NCBI GenBank assembly: GCA_023614405.1
Contig: CM042689.1
Location: forward strand, 277,767,533-277,831,532
Length of the DNA stretch: 64,000 nucleotides
Source of the DNA: Avena insularis
Taxonomy: Eukaryota; Streptophyta; Magnoliopsida; Poales; Poaceae
Reading direction: 5' to 3'
The notes below the pieces were generated by a model that saw nothing but the letters and a program-made list of their open reading frames with translations, was not told the DNA's origin and did no database searches. Positions 35,083 to 47,551 of the stretch are shown one piece after another (the first letter of the stretch is position 1; each line of letters opens with the position of its first letter). A program made the position numbers and the translations under genes.

Positions 35083-38000
35083 TGTAAGGTTCCCAACCTT
35101 TAATAAGCTAGCATCCACATTTAAGATGTAATATCAAGAAACAAAGGTCATAATACAACTTTATAACCAGGAATAAAATAATTTATTACATCTTACATAG
35201 CTCATCTGGCTATCACATTACATTGCAGCAGAAATCTATAAAGCATGGAGTCCTTCATCTTCAAAGTGCCACAGGCAATCATGTTGGTTGTAGACTTGTA
35301 ATCCTATTCAACAAACTTCACTAACATCAAACAAACCTGCAACATAATAAGTTGCACCCACAAGGGTCAATACATTTGAATTGTCTTGGCAAGTTTCACT
35401 ACTATGTAGAAATATGTGGATCCTATCATTACATGCATATTTGGCTAGGTAGGGTTTAGGCTCATTTGCAGAAAGCAATATAGTTTTGTCCTATCTTTTC
35501 AAAATAGTTTTAATCTTTTGTCAAAATCTTTCTGAACTTCTTGGAAAACTACAAGTGCTTCAAATCCCTTGTTGTCACCATCAAGTTTTACTTTGAGAAA
35601 TTGGAATGTCGAGATCTTCCATAGCTTCAGGCCTTAGTTGCTTAGTATTGTCCATAACCGGGGACACGGCTAAGTACTTAGAATTTGATCTTCTGCAGAA
35701 GTTGTACACTTTACCCACATGACACAATCTCGTCTTGTTGCCACCAGTGGCCGCTGGATAAGTACTCACCAAGATGGAGTACTGGCAGATCGAGAATGTG
35801 ACAAAGTCTTTCCATAGGAGTCCTCCCAGTACACAATGCTAGCTTGTCATCCAGGCACCAATGTAGGGATAAATTTCCCTTACACAATTCTAGTCAACCT
35901 GAAGATGCCAATGCATGGGTCTTCCACTATGTAGTTGACTAAGCCAGAGCCCATTTAGCATGTGGCTGTACACGGAAGCCACTGTACGAGAAACATGTTC
36001 AATCTCTAAGTCCCTGGGTGGTTTTCTTCTAGTGCACATACAAAAAGAGATGGCCATATAAACATGGTTCCTTTTGTTGCCACCTTGTCCAAAACTTGAG
36101 TATCCTTGTCCACCCAGGTGGTTCATTGAGTACTTGTTTTATTATATAAAACATATAACTTTTCAACTCTTCATATAATCATATCATGTATCCCATCCCA
36201 AATATATAGAAGGGCTAAGCATACTACAACTACAATGTTTCCACTAAGGAATATATAAGGGTATCCTATTAGGATTTTGCATAGCATAAAATATAGTAGT
36301 CCTTTCCATGCATGTTACAAAAATCCACTAAGTGTAATGAAAATAGTAGGACATGGATGATAGTGTCACTTGCCTTTTTAGTAGAGAAGGTTGGTTCATT
36401 TCTTGATCTTGCAAATATCACACTCTTCTAATTCCACTACAAATCAATCAAGCAAACACAACTTCAACTAACATTCAAACAATTTATTACACATAAAATA
36501 ACAAGAACTAGGTCATGCTTGCAAGCATGCAAAAGATAGTTTTATTTAGAAAAGTGGTTTCTATTAGGCTCTAAACATTTTAAAGTTCAGAAGTGGTCAT
36601 TTACTAAAGTGGTAAAACCATTTGCAAAAGGTTTTATCTATAAACCATTTCTAAATCAAATCAATATTTTATGTGGTTGAAAATGCTTTTAGTAAAGCAA
36701 TATTCTTTAAAGAGTTCACCAAATATGTTTTTAAACCTCAAAACTTAGTGTTTAGGGTCAGAAGGTTTGAATCAAATCATTCCCCAAAGGTTTTACTCAA
36801 AAAAATCATTTCTAAACCAAAAACAATATTTTTATTTGACTAGAAATGTGCTAACTCAAATATTTACTCCTTAACTTCACAAACTACATTTTTAAATCCA
36901 TAAGTTGGTTACTATGGTCAGTAGGTTCACAAAAATCCATTTTGCAAAGATTTCATACTAAAAATATATCTAGAACAATTTTTATATTCAAAATAAGCCT
37001 ACACAAGTTTCTGCAATTTCAACCAATTTTCCAGAAGCAAAACATTAAACAAAATGCATGGTTGCAAAGTACTTGTTCTGCTGAATCCATTGATATTAAA
37101 TTTGCAAAATTTGGACGTGTAGAATTAAAGTTATGGATTTTACAAGTTTGCAATTCAAATAGATTCTATTTTCTGTTTTTAACAAAACCATGTCCACGTG
37201 GCGTGATTCTATTGGCCGGTACCGCTTCATGCGGATCAGCCTCTGCGAACTGTTGGATTTCACTTAAATCATATGGCGCAGATGGACTCATACCTCTTCG
37301 TCTAGTTCTAATCTCAGCCGCATTGATCGTGATCTGATGTACTCAGGTTAGGTTGCTTGGTCAAGATCGGGCTGCTGGGGCGGCGATCGGCGGCTGGATC
37401 TGTCATGGTGGTTCCGCGAAGCAGGAAGGAAGGGAGGGAGATGAGATGCTCACCGAGATCGTAGAGACCCTCTGATGCTCAAGGTACTCGTCGTTGGGCA
37501 GGGGGCGCACGGGGACGATAGGAATCGCTCACCGGAGTTGTTGCGGGCGGCGGTGCTCTCAGGTTTTCGTTGCTGGCGACGTTTAGGACCGCGCTAAGAC
37601 AAAGTAGAGGCACGGTTAGGTGCGCATGAGGGTCGCGAGTATGGGAGCATCATCGGGAGAGAGAGGGGAGGACGGGGCTTACGGGGAGACTTCGCCAGAG
37701 ACGAGACAGACCACGGCGGCGTTCTGATGTTGACGAAGCCGAGCTTCTAGAGTGCGCGGGAGTGAGCTGGGGCTATGGGAAGGTGCACACGGGACTAGAG
37801 AGCAAGCTAGCGTGCTCTGTGAGGAGAAGGGCGGCTGTGGTTCGCCGGAATTGGCCGGGAACGCTGTCGGAGAAGAGAAGGCTTGAGCTCAAAATTCCTG
37901 CAGCCTGGTGGCAGAGATGGTGGGGCGAGCGAGGGAAATGAGAGAGGAGACGTGGGCGCTTATGTATGCGTGGTCACCGGAGGATTTAAGGCCGCCATCA

Positions 38001-38981
38001 ACGCGAATTCAACGCCGGAGTAAATGGCAGAAACGGCGAGGGGACTTGGTCGCGGGTGAGAACGACAACGTGCTGGCGTGGGGCCGTGCTGACAGTGAGA
38101 GAAAGAGAGGGGGCATGGGGTCCACTGCTCAGTGTCTGGGTGGGTGTGTTCGCGCGTAAGAAAACGTTTCGGTGAGGGTATGTCGGGTGGGCTCTTGCTG
38201 GGCTTGCTAGGCCGGCTTAGTGGGTTGAGTCTGTTTCACTTTTTTTATACTGAAACTTTTTCTTTTTCTAATTTGAATTTCTATTTTGATTTTAAAACAA
38301 ATAATTCAAACTCCAAATCAAATCAAATCACAACCAAACTTTGTATTGATTTTAATTCTGTTTAACAACATAATCCAAAGTCCAAAACAAAATAATTTTT
38401 ATTCTTTTTAGGATCCATAAATAATTAAATAATTAGACCTTAGTCATTAATTCAAATAGGATTTTATTTATTTAAAAACTCTATTTGAAATCTAAATAAT
38501 ACCAAAATCATTTCAGTAGGTTTTATTTGAATAAATAAAACACTTGGAAAACTTATTTAAAATAAATTAACAAGTTTTAGTGTTTATTTAAAATGGAAAA
38601 GCCTTTACTTAAATAAAATTGAATATTAATAAATCCTCATTATTTTATTTGAATAAACCTTTACTATTTTTATCAAATAGAAATATTCTATTTCAAAAGT
38701 TTGGCCAAGATTTAATTTGGCTCTATAAAATAATCCTACCTTTGCTTTTAAAAATCAAATCTTTTTATTAAAAGATCTAAAAATAGTGATTCCAACTATT
38801 ATAATTTTTATTTATTAATTGTTTATCTTTTTAAATCCCTTTAGGATTTTATTTGATCAAAATAGGTTTTGATGTTTCCAATTGGAATTAAAAAGTTTCT
38901 TCTCACCCTAAATTTCAACAAAATTTTATTTTGTTTATTTATTTTCACATTTCAAAATTTGGAAAATTTTGGGATGTGACA
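35083..38981 (-). repeat. 3' LTR of element C
   Basis: Reading the minus strand it starts TGTCACATCCC and ends GAACCTTACA. It lacks about 44 bp present in the 5' LTR near its end (around 35108), between short AATA/GCTAG matches. The conserved block is at 35648-35720. Its leader module is intron 1 37682-37594 (89 nt), exon 2 37593-37454 (140 nt) and intron 2 37453-37334 (120 nt). Confidence 0.9.
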
Positions 38982-39079
38982 GGCTACCACCCTTAAAATA
39001 AATCTCTTCCCGAGATTTGGGAAGGCTAGGGTTACAAGTTGGCTTCAAGGCAACTAGGGTACTACCACCCTTAAAATAA
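38982..39079 (-). other. Polypurine tract of element C, present twice
   Basis: The minus-strand tract TTTTAAGGGTGGTAG lies beside the 3' LTR (38984-38999) and again 78 bases upstream in the element (39062-39077). The first is placed for second-strand priming; the second may be a decoy or backup copy. Confidence 0.55.
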
Positions 39080-39171
39080 AGTCTCATAGGGTTACATTGA
39101 TGGTTCACTTGACTATGAGTTCAACACTTAATATCCAGACAAGGAATCCTTATTTGACTCAACTGAGTTGA

Positions 39172-40239
39172 CTAGTTCCTGACATCCACTTCTTCTATCT
39201 CTTCAAAGTTTCCATCCATGTCAATGTGGTTCACATGTCCTTTCTGGGTCACATTGGAGTCATTTCCATTGGCTCTTCTAGCATCCTTTTTCTTTTTCTT
39301 CTCAGGACAGTCTGATGCATAGTGTCCAAGCTCCTTACAATTATAGCACTGCAACTGTCTAATATATTTCTTCTTGAAAGTGTCATGTTGGTTCTGACCA
39401 AGGTCATCTCCATAGTCAGTATCATTTCCATTATTATCACTTCCATTGTTGTTGTGGTGATACTGATGTGGTTCAGAATATTCCTTGCTCTTTTTGAATG
39501 AATGCTTCTTTTTTGATGATCCTGAGTGATACTTGAGTTTATGCTTCCTCTTTCTATTCTCAACTTGATTCATCTTGTTTTCCAATATAGTGGCTTTGTC
39601 ACAGAGTGATTGATAAGTTGGGACATAGGCAACAACTAGCTGCAGGTTCAACTCATCATTAAGTCCTTCAAGAAATTTCTCCTTTCTCTTAGCATCTGTA
39701 TCAACTTCATCCGGTGCATAGCGTGCCAGATTGTTGAATTCTTCAATGTACTCAGCCACACTGAGGTGACGCTGTTTCAGATTGTGGAACTCCTTTTTCT
39801 TCAAGTACATCACTCCAGGTGAGATGTGAGCTGTACGGAAACCATCCTCAAAAATAGCCCAAGTTACATCTTCAAGGGGAGTGGTGATCTGAAAATTGTC
39901 CCACCATGTTGTTGCTGGCCCTTCAAGCAAAAATGCTGCAAACCTAACTTTTTCTTCATCGGTGCAGCCAACAGTCACTAAGTCCTTATTCACTGAACGT
40001 AACCAATCATGGGCTACCATTGGGTCAGTTGTTCCAGAGAACCTTGCAGGCCTAAGTTTCAGAAACTTGGTGAGCATATCAAGTGCTGGAGGATTATTCT
40101 GATTGTTGTTGTTGTTGTTGTTCTGATTCTGTATGAACGTGGTTATCATCTGCATCAGTTGTGTCTGAGCTGCCATCATCTTCTGCATCTCAGGAGTGAT
40201 GCTGTTGTTTTGATTGGGGTTGGCACGACGGGGAGGCAT
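39172..40239 (-). CDS. Gag of element C, intact
   Basis: 355 residues from MPPRRANPNQ to VDVRN. The N-terminus is Met/Gln/Asn-rich with a seven-Asn run (about 15-55). The Retrotrans_gag capsid-like core spans about 60-200 and is very close to those of elements A and D ([26 protein letters not shown]). A basic/His linker follows, shorter in His than in A and D, then one CCHC knuckle (CYNCKELGHYASDC, about 297-310) and a Lys-rich, then acidic tail. The protein should bind and package element RNA into particles. The ORF stops about where protease begins in A and D. The start is chosen by homology; the ATG directly follows CCAACAG. Confidence 0.88.
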   Translation of the reverse strand: MPPRRANPNQNNSITPEMQKMMAAQTQLMQMITTFIQNQNNNNNNNQNNPPALDMLTKFLKLRPARFSGTTDPMVAHDWLRSVNKDLVTVGCTDEEKVRFAAFLLEGPATTWWDNFQITTPLEDVTWAIFEDGFRTAHISPGVMYLKKKEFHNLKQRHLSVAEYIEEFNNLARYAPDEVDTDAKRKEKFLEGLNDELNLQLVVAYVPTYQSLCDKATILENKMNQVENRKRKHKLKYHSGSSKKKHSFKKSKEYSEPHQYHHNNNGSDNNGNDTDYGDDLGQNQHDTFKKKYIRQLQCYNCKELGHYASDCPEKKKKKDARRANGNDSNVTQKGHVNHIDMDGNFEEIEEVDVRN

Positions 40240-40826
40240 CTGTTGGTTTGATAGGGATGAGTAATGATGGATAGGTTTTTAAGAAGTTCTAACACACAAC
40301 TCAAAACCAACCAAGTTCAATCAAACAATCAAACAATCAACAAGCAACTATCCACTTAACAACTTATGAGTTTAACTCATGAGTTGAAGGAGACAACAAG
40401 TTTTCTTGAAATAAATAACTTAGAATAATCATACCTCATAGGTCAATATGATCCATACTCTAACTTGATATCAATGTCTTTGGTAGGCAATCTAATGTCT
40501 CTTGGTTTTCACTTGTAGTCCTTAGTGATGTCTAAGTTGAAGTCCTTGTTGAGAATAAGGTTGAGATCACTTGAAGATGTTGAAGTCATTAGAGTTGATG
40601 AAGTCCTTGGTGAAACTAAAGTTGAAGTCATTGGTCATGGTGAAGGCTTTTTCCATCAAGTTGAAAAGGAAGAGATGTAGAATTAAAACCAAAATGGTTG
40701 AGGAAAGAGTTTACAATATTGTTTGTAAATAAGTTTTTGGAACAAAAACAACTCCTATTTTTCTAAGGGTTTTTGTCCAATCCTAGGGTTACAATCCTAC
40801 AGGAAACATAGTGCTCGGATACCATC
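40240..40826 (-). other. Leader of element C between primer site and gag
   Basis: About 590 bp with no accessory ORF. The section 40500-40680 is made of imperfect repeats of a GTTGAAGTCATT / GATGAAGTCCTT type (plus strand). The leader ends, in element orientation, in pyrimidine-rich sequence and ACCAACAG before the gag ATG. Confidence 0.6.
40812..40824 (-). other. Primer-binding site of element C
   Basis: Minus-strand TGGTATCCGAGCA, one mismatch from the initiator-tRNA-Met form, two bases inside the 5' LTR edge. Confidence 0.85.
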
Positions 40827-43800
40827 TGTAAGGTTCCCAACCTTTAATAAGGTAGAGATCCCTGTGTTTACAATGCTAGTCCCTGGATCAATAGCTAGAA
40901 TCCACAGTTAAGATGTAATATCAAGAAACAAAGGTCATAATACAACTTTATAACCAGAAATAAAATAATTTACTACATCTTACATAGCTCATCTGGCTAT
41001 CACATTACATTGCAGCAGAAATCTATAAAGCATGGAGTCCTTCATCTTCAAAGTGCCACAGGCAATCATGTTGGTTGTAGACTTGTAATCCTATTCAACA
41101 AACTTCACTAACATCAAACAAACCTGCAACATAATAAGTTGCAGCCACAAGGGTCAATACATTTGAATTGTCTTGGCAAGTTTCACTACTATGTAGAAAT
41201 ATGTGGATCCTATCATTACATGCATATTTGGCTAGGTAGGGTTTAGGCTCATTTGCAGAAAGCAATATAGTTTTGTCCTATCTTTTCAAAATAGTTTTAA
41301 TCTTTTGTCAAAATCTTTCTGAACTTCTTGGAAAACTCCAAGTGCTTCAAATCCCTTGTTGTCACCATCAAGTTTTACTTTGAGAAATTGGAATGTCGAG
41401 ATCTTCCATAGCTTCAGGCCTTAGTTGCTCAGTATTGTCCATAACCGGGGACACGGCTAAGTACTTAGAATTTGATCTTCTGCAGAAGTTGTACACTTTA
41501 CCCACATGACACAATCTCGTCTTGTTGCCACCAGTGGCCGCTGGATAAGTACTCACCAAGATGGAGTACTGGCAGATCGAGAATGTGACAAAGTCTTTCC
41601 ATAGGAGTCCTCCCAGTACACAATGCTAGCTTGTCATCCAGGCACCAATGTAGGGATAAATTTCCCTTACACAATTCTAGTCAACCTGAAGATGCCAATG
41701 CATGGGTCTTCCACTATGTAGTTGACTAAGCCAGAGCCCATTTAGCATGTGGCTGTACACGGAAGCCACTGTACGAGAAACATGTTCAATCTCTAAGTCC
41801 CTGGGTGGTTTTCTTCTAGTGCACATACAAAAAGAGATGGCCATATAAACATGGTTCATTTTGTTGCCACCTTGTCCAAAACTTGAGTATCCTTGTCCAC
41901 CCAGGTGGTTCATTGAGTACTTGTTTTATTATATAAAACATATAATTTTTCAACTCTTCATATAATCATATCATATATCCCATCCCAAATATATAGCAGG
42001 GCTAAGCATACTACAACTACAATGTTTCCACTAAGGAATATATAAGGGTATCCTATTAGGATTTTTCATAGCATAAAATATAGTAGTCCTTTCCATGCAT
42101 GTTACAGAAATCCACTAAGTGTAATGAAAATAGTAGGACATGGATGATAGTGTCACTTGCCTTTTTAGTAGAGAAGGTTGGTTCACTTCTTGATCTTGCA
42201 AATATCACACTCTTCTAATTCCACTACAAATCAATCAAGCAAACACAACTTCAACTAACATTCAAACAATTTATCACACATAAAATAACGAGAACTAGGT
42301 CATGCATGCAAGCATGCAAAAGATAGTTTTATTTAGAAAAGTGGTTTCTATTAGGCTCTAAACATTTTAAAGTTCAAAAGTGGTCATTTACTAACGTGGT
42401 AAAACCATTTGCAAAAGGTTTTATCTATAAACCATTTCTAAATCAAATCAATGTTTTATGTGGTTGAAAATGCTTTTAGTAAAGCAATATTCTTTAAAGA
42501 GTTCACCAAATATGTTTTTAAACCTCAAAACTTAGTGTTTAGGGTCAGAAGGTTTGAATCAAATCATTTCCCAAAGGTTTTACTCAAAAAAATCATTTCT
42601 AAACCAAAAACAATATTTTTATTTGACTAGAAATGTGCTAACTCAAATATTTACTCCTTAACTTCACAAACTACATTTTTAAATCCATAAGTTGGTTCCT
42701 ATGGTCAGTAGGTTCACAACAATCCATTTTGCAAAGATTTCATACTAAAAATATATCTAGAACAATTTTTATATTCAAAATAAGCCTACACAAGTTTCTG
42801 CAATTTCAACCAATTTTCCAGAAGCAAAACATTACAAAAAAAACATGGTTGCAAAGTACTTGTTCTGCTGAATCCATTGATATAAAATTTGCAAAATTTG
42901 GACGTGTAGAATTAAAGTTATAAATTTTACAAGTTTGCAATTCAAATAGATTCTATTTTCTGTTTTTAACAAAACCATGTCCACGTGGCGTGATTCTATT
43001 GGCCGGTACCGCTTCGTGCGGATCAGCCTCTGCGAACCGTTGGATTTCACTTAAATCATATGGCGCAGATGGACTCATACCTCTTCGTCTAGTTCTAATC
43101 TCAGCCAGACGATCGTGATCTAACGGACTAGGTTGCTTGGTCAAGGACTGGCGGCGCTGCGCGGCGGCGACTGGCGGCGCGGCTCTGCTCGTGGTGGTTC
43201 TGGCAAAGCAGGAAGGAAGGGAGGGAGATGAGATGCTCACCGAGATCGCTGAGACGCTCTGATGCTCAAGGTACTCGTCGTTGGGCAGGGGGCGCATGGG
43301 GACGATAGGAATCGCTCACCGGAGTTGCTGCGGGCGGCGGTGCTCTCAGGTTGTCGTTGCTGGCAACGTTTAGGACCGCGCTAAGACAAAGTAGAGGCAC
43401 GGTTAGGTGCGCACGAGGGTCGCCAGTATGGGAGAATCATCGGGAGAGAGAGGGGAGGACGGGGCTTACGGGGAGACTTCACCGGAGACGAGACAGACAA
43501 CGGTGGCGTTCTGATGTTGACGAAGCCGAGCTTCTAGAGCGCGCGGGAGTGAGCTGGGGCTATGGGCAGGTGCGCACGGGACTGGAGAGCAAGCTAGCGT
43601 GCTCTATGAGGAGAAGGGTGGCTGTGGTTCGCCGAAATTGGCCGGGAACGCCGTCGGAGCAGAGAAGGCTTGAGCTCAAAATTCCTGCAGCCTGGTGGCA
43701 GAGATGATGGGGTGAGCGAGGGGAATGAGAGAGGAGACGTGGGCGCTTATGTACGCGTGGTCACCGGAGGATTTAAGGCCGCCATCAACGAGAATTCAAC

Positions 43801-44769
43801 GCCGGAGTAAATGGCAGAAACGGCGAGGGGACTTGGTCGCGGGTGAGAACGACGACGTGCTGGCGTGGGGCCGTGCTGACAGTGAGAGAAAGAGAGGGGG
43901 CACGGGGTCCACTGCTCAGTGTCTGGGTGGGTGTGTTTGCCGTACGAAAACGTTTCGGTGAGGGTAAGTCGGGTGGGATCTTGCTGGGCTTGCTGGGCCG
44001 GCTTAGTGGGTTGAGTCTGTTTCACTTTTTTTTATACTGAAGCTTTTTCTTTTTCTAATTTGAATTTCTGTTTTGATTTTCAAACAAATAATTCAAACTC
44101 CAAATCAAATCAAATCACCACCAAACTTTGTATTGATTTTAATTCTGTTTAACAACATAATCCAAAGTCCAAAACAAAATAATTTTTATTCTTTTTAGGA
44201 TCCATAAATAATTAAATAATTAGACCTTAGTCATTAATTCAAATAGGATTTTATTTATTTAAAAACTCTATTTGAAATCTACATAATACCAAAATCATTT
44301 CAGTAGGTTTTATTTGAATAAATAAAACACTTGGAAAACTTATTTAAAATAAATTAACAAGTTTTAGTGTTTATTTAAAATGGAAAAGCCTTTACTTAAA
44401 TAAAATTGGATATTAATAAATCCTCATTATTTTATTTAAATAAACCTGTACTCTTTTTATCAAATAGAAATATTCTATTTCAAAAGTTTGGCCAAGATTT
44501 AATTTGGCTCTATAAAATAATCCTACCTTTGCTTTTGAAAATCAAATCTTTTTATTAAAAGATCTAAAAATAGTGATTCCAACTATTATAATTTTTATTT
44601 ATTAATTGTTTATCTTTTTAAATCCCTTTAGGATTTTATTTGATCAAAATAGGTTTTGATGTTTCCAGTTGGAATTAAAAAGTTTCTTCTCACCCTAAAT
44701 TTCAACAAAATTTTATTTTGTTTATTTATTTTTCACATTTAAAAATTTGGAAAATTTTGGGATGTGACA
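40827..44769 (-). repeat. 5' LTR of element C
   Basis: 3943 bp from TGTCACATCCC (44769, reading left) to AACCTTACA (40827). It contains the exon/intron-like leader listed separately and the conserved block at 41435-41507. Most of it is nearly identical to the 3' LTR, but about 80 bp at 43106-43190 differ strongly from the matching 37318-37400. Confidence 0.92.
41124..43469 (-). other. Exon/intron-like leader module in 5' LTR C
   Basis: Predicted, in element orientation. Intron 1 is 43469-43381 (89 nt; CCCC|GTAAGC, branch-like CCTAAC, acceptor GTCTTAG). Exon 2 is 43380-43241 (140 nt). Intron 2 is 43240-43120 (121 nt; CTCG|GTGAGC to GTCCGTTAG). Exon 3 is 43119-42161. Intron 3 is 42160-41124 (1037 nt; AAAAAG|GCAAGT to GTTGCAG|GTT). 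Order and lengths match LTRs B and D although the sequence has diverged widely. Confidence 0.4.
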
Positions 44770-45856
44770 TTAAACCCCTTACAAGCATCCGCGACTACAA
44801 GAAAGCATTTAAGGTATAAACCTAACCACAACCTTAAACTCTGAGATCCTACACTCCCTTATGCAATGGTGTCCTAAAGGGGGTTCAGGTTTCTCTCACT
44901 CGTGCAACCCCGCAATTAGTAGCCAAATACACAATGCATTCCCCTAGGCCCATAAATGGTGAAGTTTCATGTAGTCGATGTTCACATGACACCACTAGAA
45001 GAATAGCACCGCAACTTAAATACTAAACCATTGAATAATATATCAACACAAATCCACTACTAACAACATGAATTCTCCCATGTCCTCAAGAACTAAATTG
45101 TAACATCCCTAAAATCATAATTTCAAAGTTTGCATATCATTCATGCATGCATATAGATTTGAGGTAAAAATTCAAACTCATTTCAGAAAAACAGAAGCAC
45201 ATGGTGCTATGATTTTATGTGAGCACAATTAAATCAAATGGCTATCCCCATTTGAAAGTTTGATTGTTTATGAACCAAGTTGGTTGCCTTCTATGAGCAT
45301 AGGGTTTAAGTGTAGATTTTAAACCAAGTTTTTCAAATGGGTAATGGTTTCCAAAAACCATTTTTCAAATTTGCAAACCAAGTGCCTAGCCTCTGATATT
45401 TTTGATCTCCAAGCTTGACCAAGTTGTTGCAAAGTAACCACATGATCTTATGCCTATATTGGAGACTACTGCTCACTGCAAAAATCCCAGGAAAATTTGA
45501 ATTCAAATTGAACTTGATTTCATTTGAAAATCTATTCAGTAAATCGAATCAGAAAAAGAAAACAAGCAAACAAATGAAAAAGGCCAGGCGCCACCAATCT
45601 AGCCCAGGAACGGAACAGGCCCAACTAGCCCACCCGGGGCATTTCTTTTCCTCCCGCATGCGCGAGCACACCCACCCAGCCGCTGACGACAGGACCCCAC
45701 CTCCACTTCGCGCACTTCGCTGACAAGCGGGCCTCCTCCACGTCAGCTTCGTCTTCCCCTGATTCCGCGCACGACCTCCGCCGCTGCCCGTTGCTGCACT
45801 GATTTCGCGAGCTTAATTGGCATTGATGCAGCGAGCGTTTCTTGTCGAGCCTCGGG

Positions 45857-45864
45857 CTATAAGA
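45857..45864 (+). promoter_or_regulatory. TATA-like box of LTR D
   Basis: CTATAAGA followed by C-rich sequence; a start near 45890 would begin the leader just upstream of the intron-like units. The same box is at 55418-55425 in the 3' LTR. Confidence 0.5.
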
Positions 45865-47365
45865 TCCCCCCATCCCCGCGACCATTTCCCCCCAAACAAT
45901 TTCGCATCCACGCCACCAGGCTGCCCACAACTCGCACGACGCCGCTGCTGTTCCGACGACTGCGCCGGCGAATTCCGGTGAGTTCCGTGCTCCCCTCTGT
46001 CTCTCGTTCATGCTAACAAGTTCAGCGAGTCCTTGCGCACCCACTGACACTTTCCTTTTGACCTCACATGACCCGTAGCTCCAGCAACGTCGACGACGGC
46101 CGCCACCGTTCTCTGCACGAACTCCGGCGACTTCTCTCTGTAAGTAGCCACCGCCCCTTGCCCTCTGACTTGTGCACCTAGAATCTATGTCGATGTGCGC
46201 ATCTAACGGTACCCTTATCTTGGCTTAGCGCGACGAGGAACCTCGCCAATGTCGACGACTGACCGTGCCGACGTCTCCCTCTACTCTGACGAGAAATCCT
46301 CGCCGTATCAGCGTGCCCCTTCGCAAACCAACGCCATCTTGAGCATCAGCAGCCTCCTGCGGTTCGGGTATGACCCTTCTCCCTCTCGCGCACGAACTGA
46401 AACGCTAGCGCCACGTGAAGCGAGCGCTCGGCATACCGCGCCCGGCGTTGTCGCGCCGTTAGATCTAGATCCAAGCGACAGGATAGAATCACTTATCAGC
46501 GAAGAGGTACGCGTCCATGACTGTGCGATTTATTTAGATCCTGTGGCGCGGAAGGGTGATCCGGTGCGAACCGGTACGCGCCAGTAATATCGTGACGCGT
46601 GGCTAAGGCTGATTCAAAAATAGAAATTCAAATCAGATTTAGATCAAATTTTCAAAGGGCTGTAACTTGAGTTTCCCACGTTAGAATTTTACAAACTTTG
46701 TACCGTTGGAATCAGTGAATCAAGGCCTTTCTGAATCTGCAATGTGTTTAACAAATAGTATCTGTTAAAATGACTTTGTATGCAGAAACATGTTTAGGTC
46801 CATTTTGAGTATAGTTTTTGTTTAGCAAATTGTTTTAGGGCTAAATAAGTTTAGTTAGCAAACTTTGTGACTTGTTATGTTTCTGTATCATGCACTTGCT
46901 TGGTAGAGTTTTCAAAATCATCACTTAGTAAATTCTTGCATGCATGCATTCATATTTTTGATTGTATATAAATTGTGTGTAATTGTATGCTACAAATTTT
47001 TGTGTAGATTTTGCTAGTGACTGTGATTGTGAAGAGTGCTACTCTCCCCATTACCAAGGCAAGTGATACTTCATGATATTTCCATCCTTTATTTTGAATA
47101 AGCATTAGAATTATTTTGCTAAGTCTTGCATGCTACTTTTGCCAAATGCTATGTTGGGAAATCCTACGTAGTGTAGAATTGTAGAATTGCTAGGGAATCT
47201 TCCTAAGTTAAGTTACTATGCCATGCTTAGCCTAGCTAGTAGAAAACAAGGGTTGGTGAAGTATGTACATGCTATGGTGAAATAATTCTAAGTCCTTTGG
47301 GACTCATGCTTTTCTTAATAAAACAACTAAGTCAATGAACTTCCTGGGTGGAATGGGACTTGAAT

Positions 47366-47551
47366 GGTGGTTTTTGGTTGAGTGGTTACACAAGGCCATG
47401 GATTTGGCTTGTGTATCTCACTTGTGGTATGCCACCCAGGCACAAAGGGATTTGGAGGGGTGGTTTTTGGTTGAGTGGTTACACAAGGCCATGGATTTGG
47501 CTTGTGTATCTCACTTGTGGTATGCCACCCAGGCACAAAGGGATTTAGGGG
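47366..47551 (+). repeat. 93-bp tandem duplication in 5' LTR D
   Basis: Two almost exact copies of a unit starting TGGTTTTTGGTTGAGTGG (47368 and 47461). The 3' LTR has one copy (56957-57045 region), so the duplication arose after insertion or during assembly of the sequence. Confidence 0.9.

Larger units (their letters stand above)
35083..44769 (-). mobile_element. Element C: complete gag-only Tekay-type retrotransposon
   Basis: 9687 bp, flanked by perfect TTAAA duplications (35078-35082 and 44770-44774). Two long, nearly identical LTRs (3943 and 3899 bp) enclose only 1845 bp: primer site, short leader, one intact gag ORF and a purine tract. Protease, reverse transcriptase, RNase H and integrase are absent, so it must have been copied by enzymes supplied in trans, most plausibly by a relative of elements A or D, whose gag it resembles. 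In 985 aligned bases of the two LTRs I count about six substitutions, so insertion is fairly recent. LTR B belongs to the same or a sister family. Confidence 0.92.

Noticed and set aside
37908..38159. Possible small proteins in LTR C (also 43725-43961, 45625-46050, 55186-55611)
   Set aside because: They lie in LTR promoter or leader sequence, are antisense to the element or cross proposed splice sites, and have no recognisable domain.
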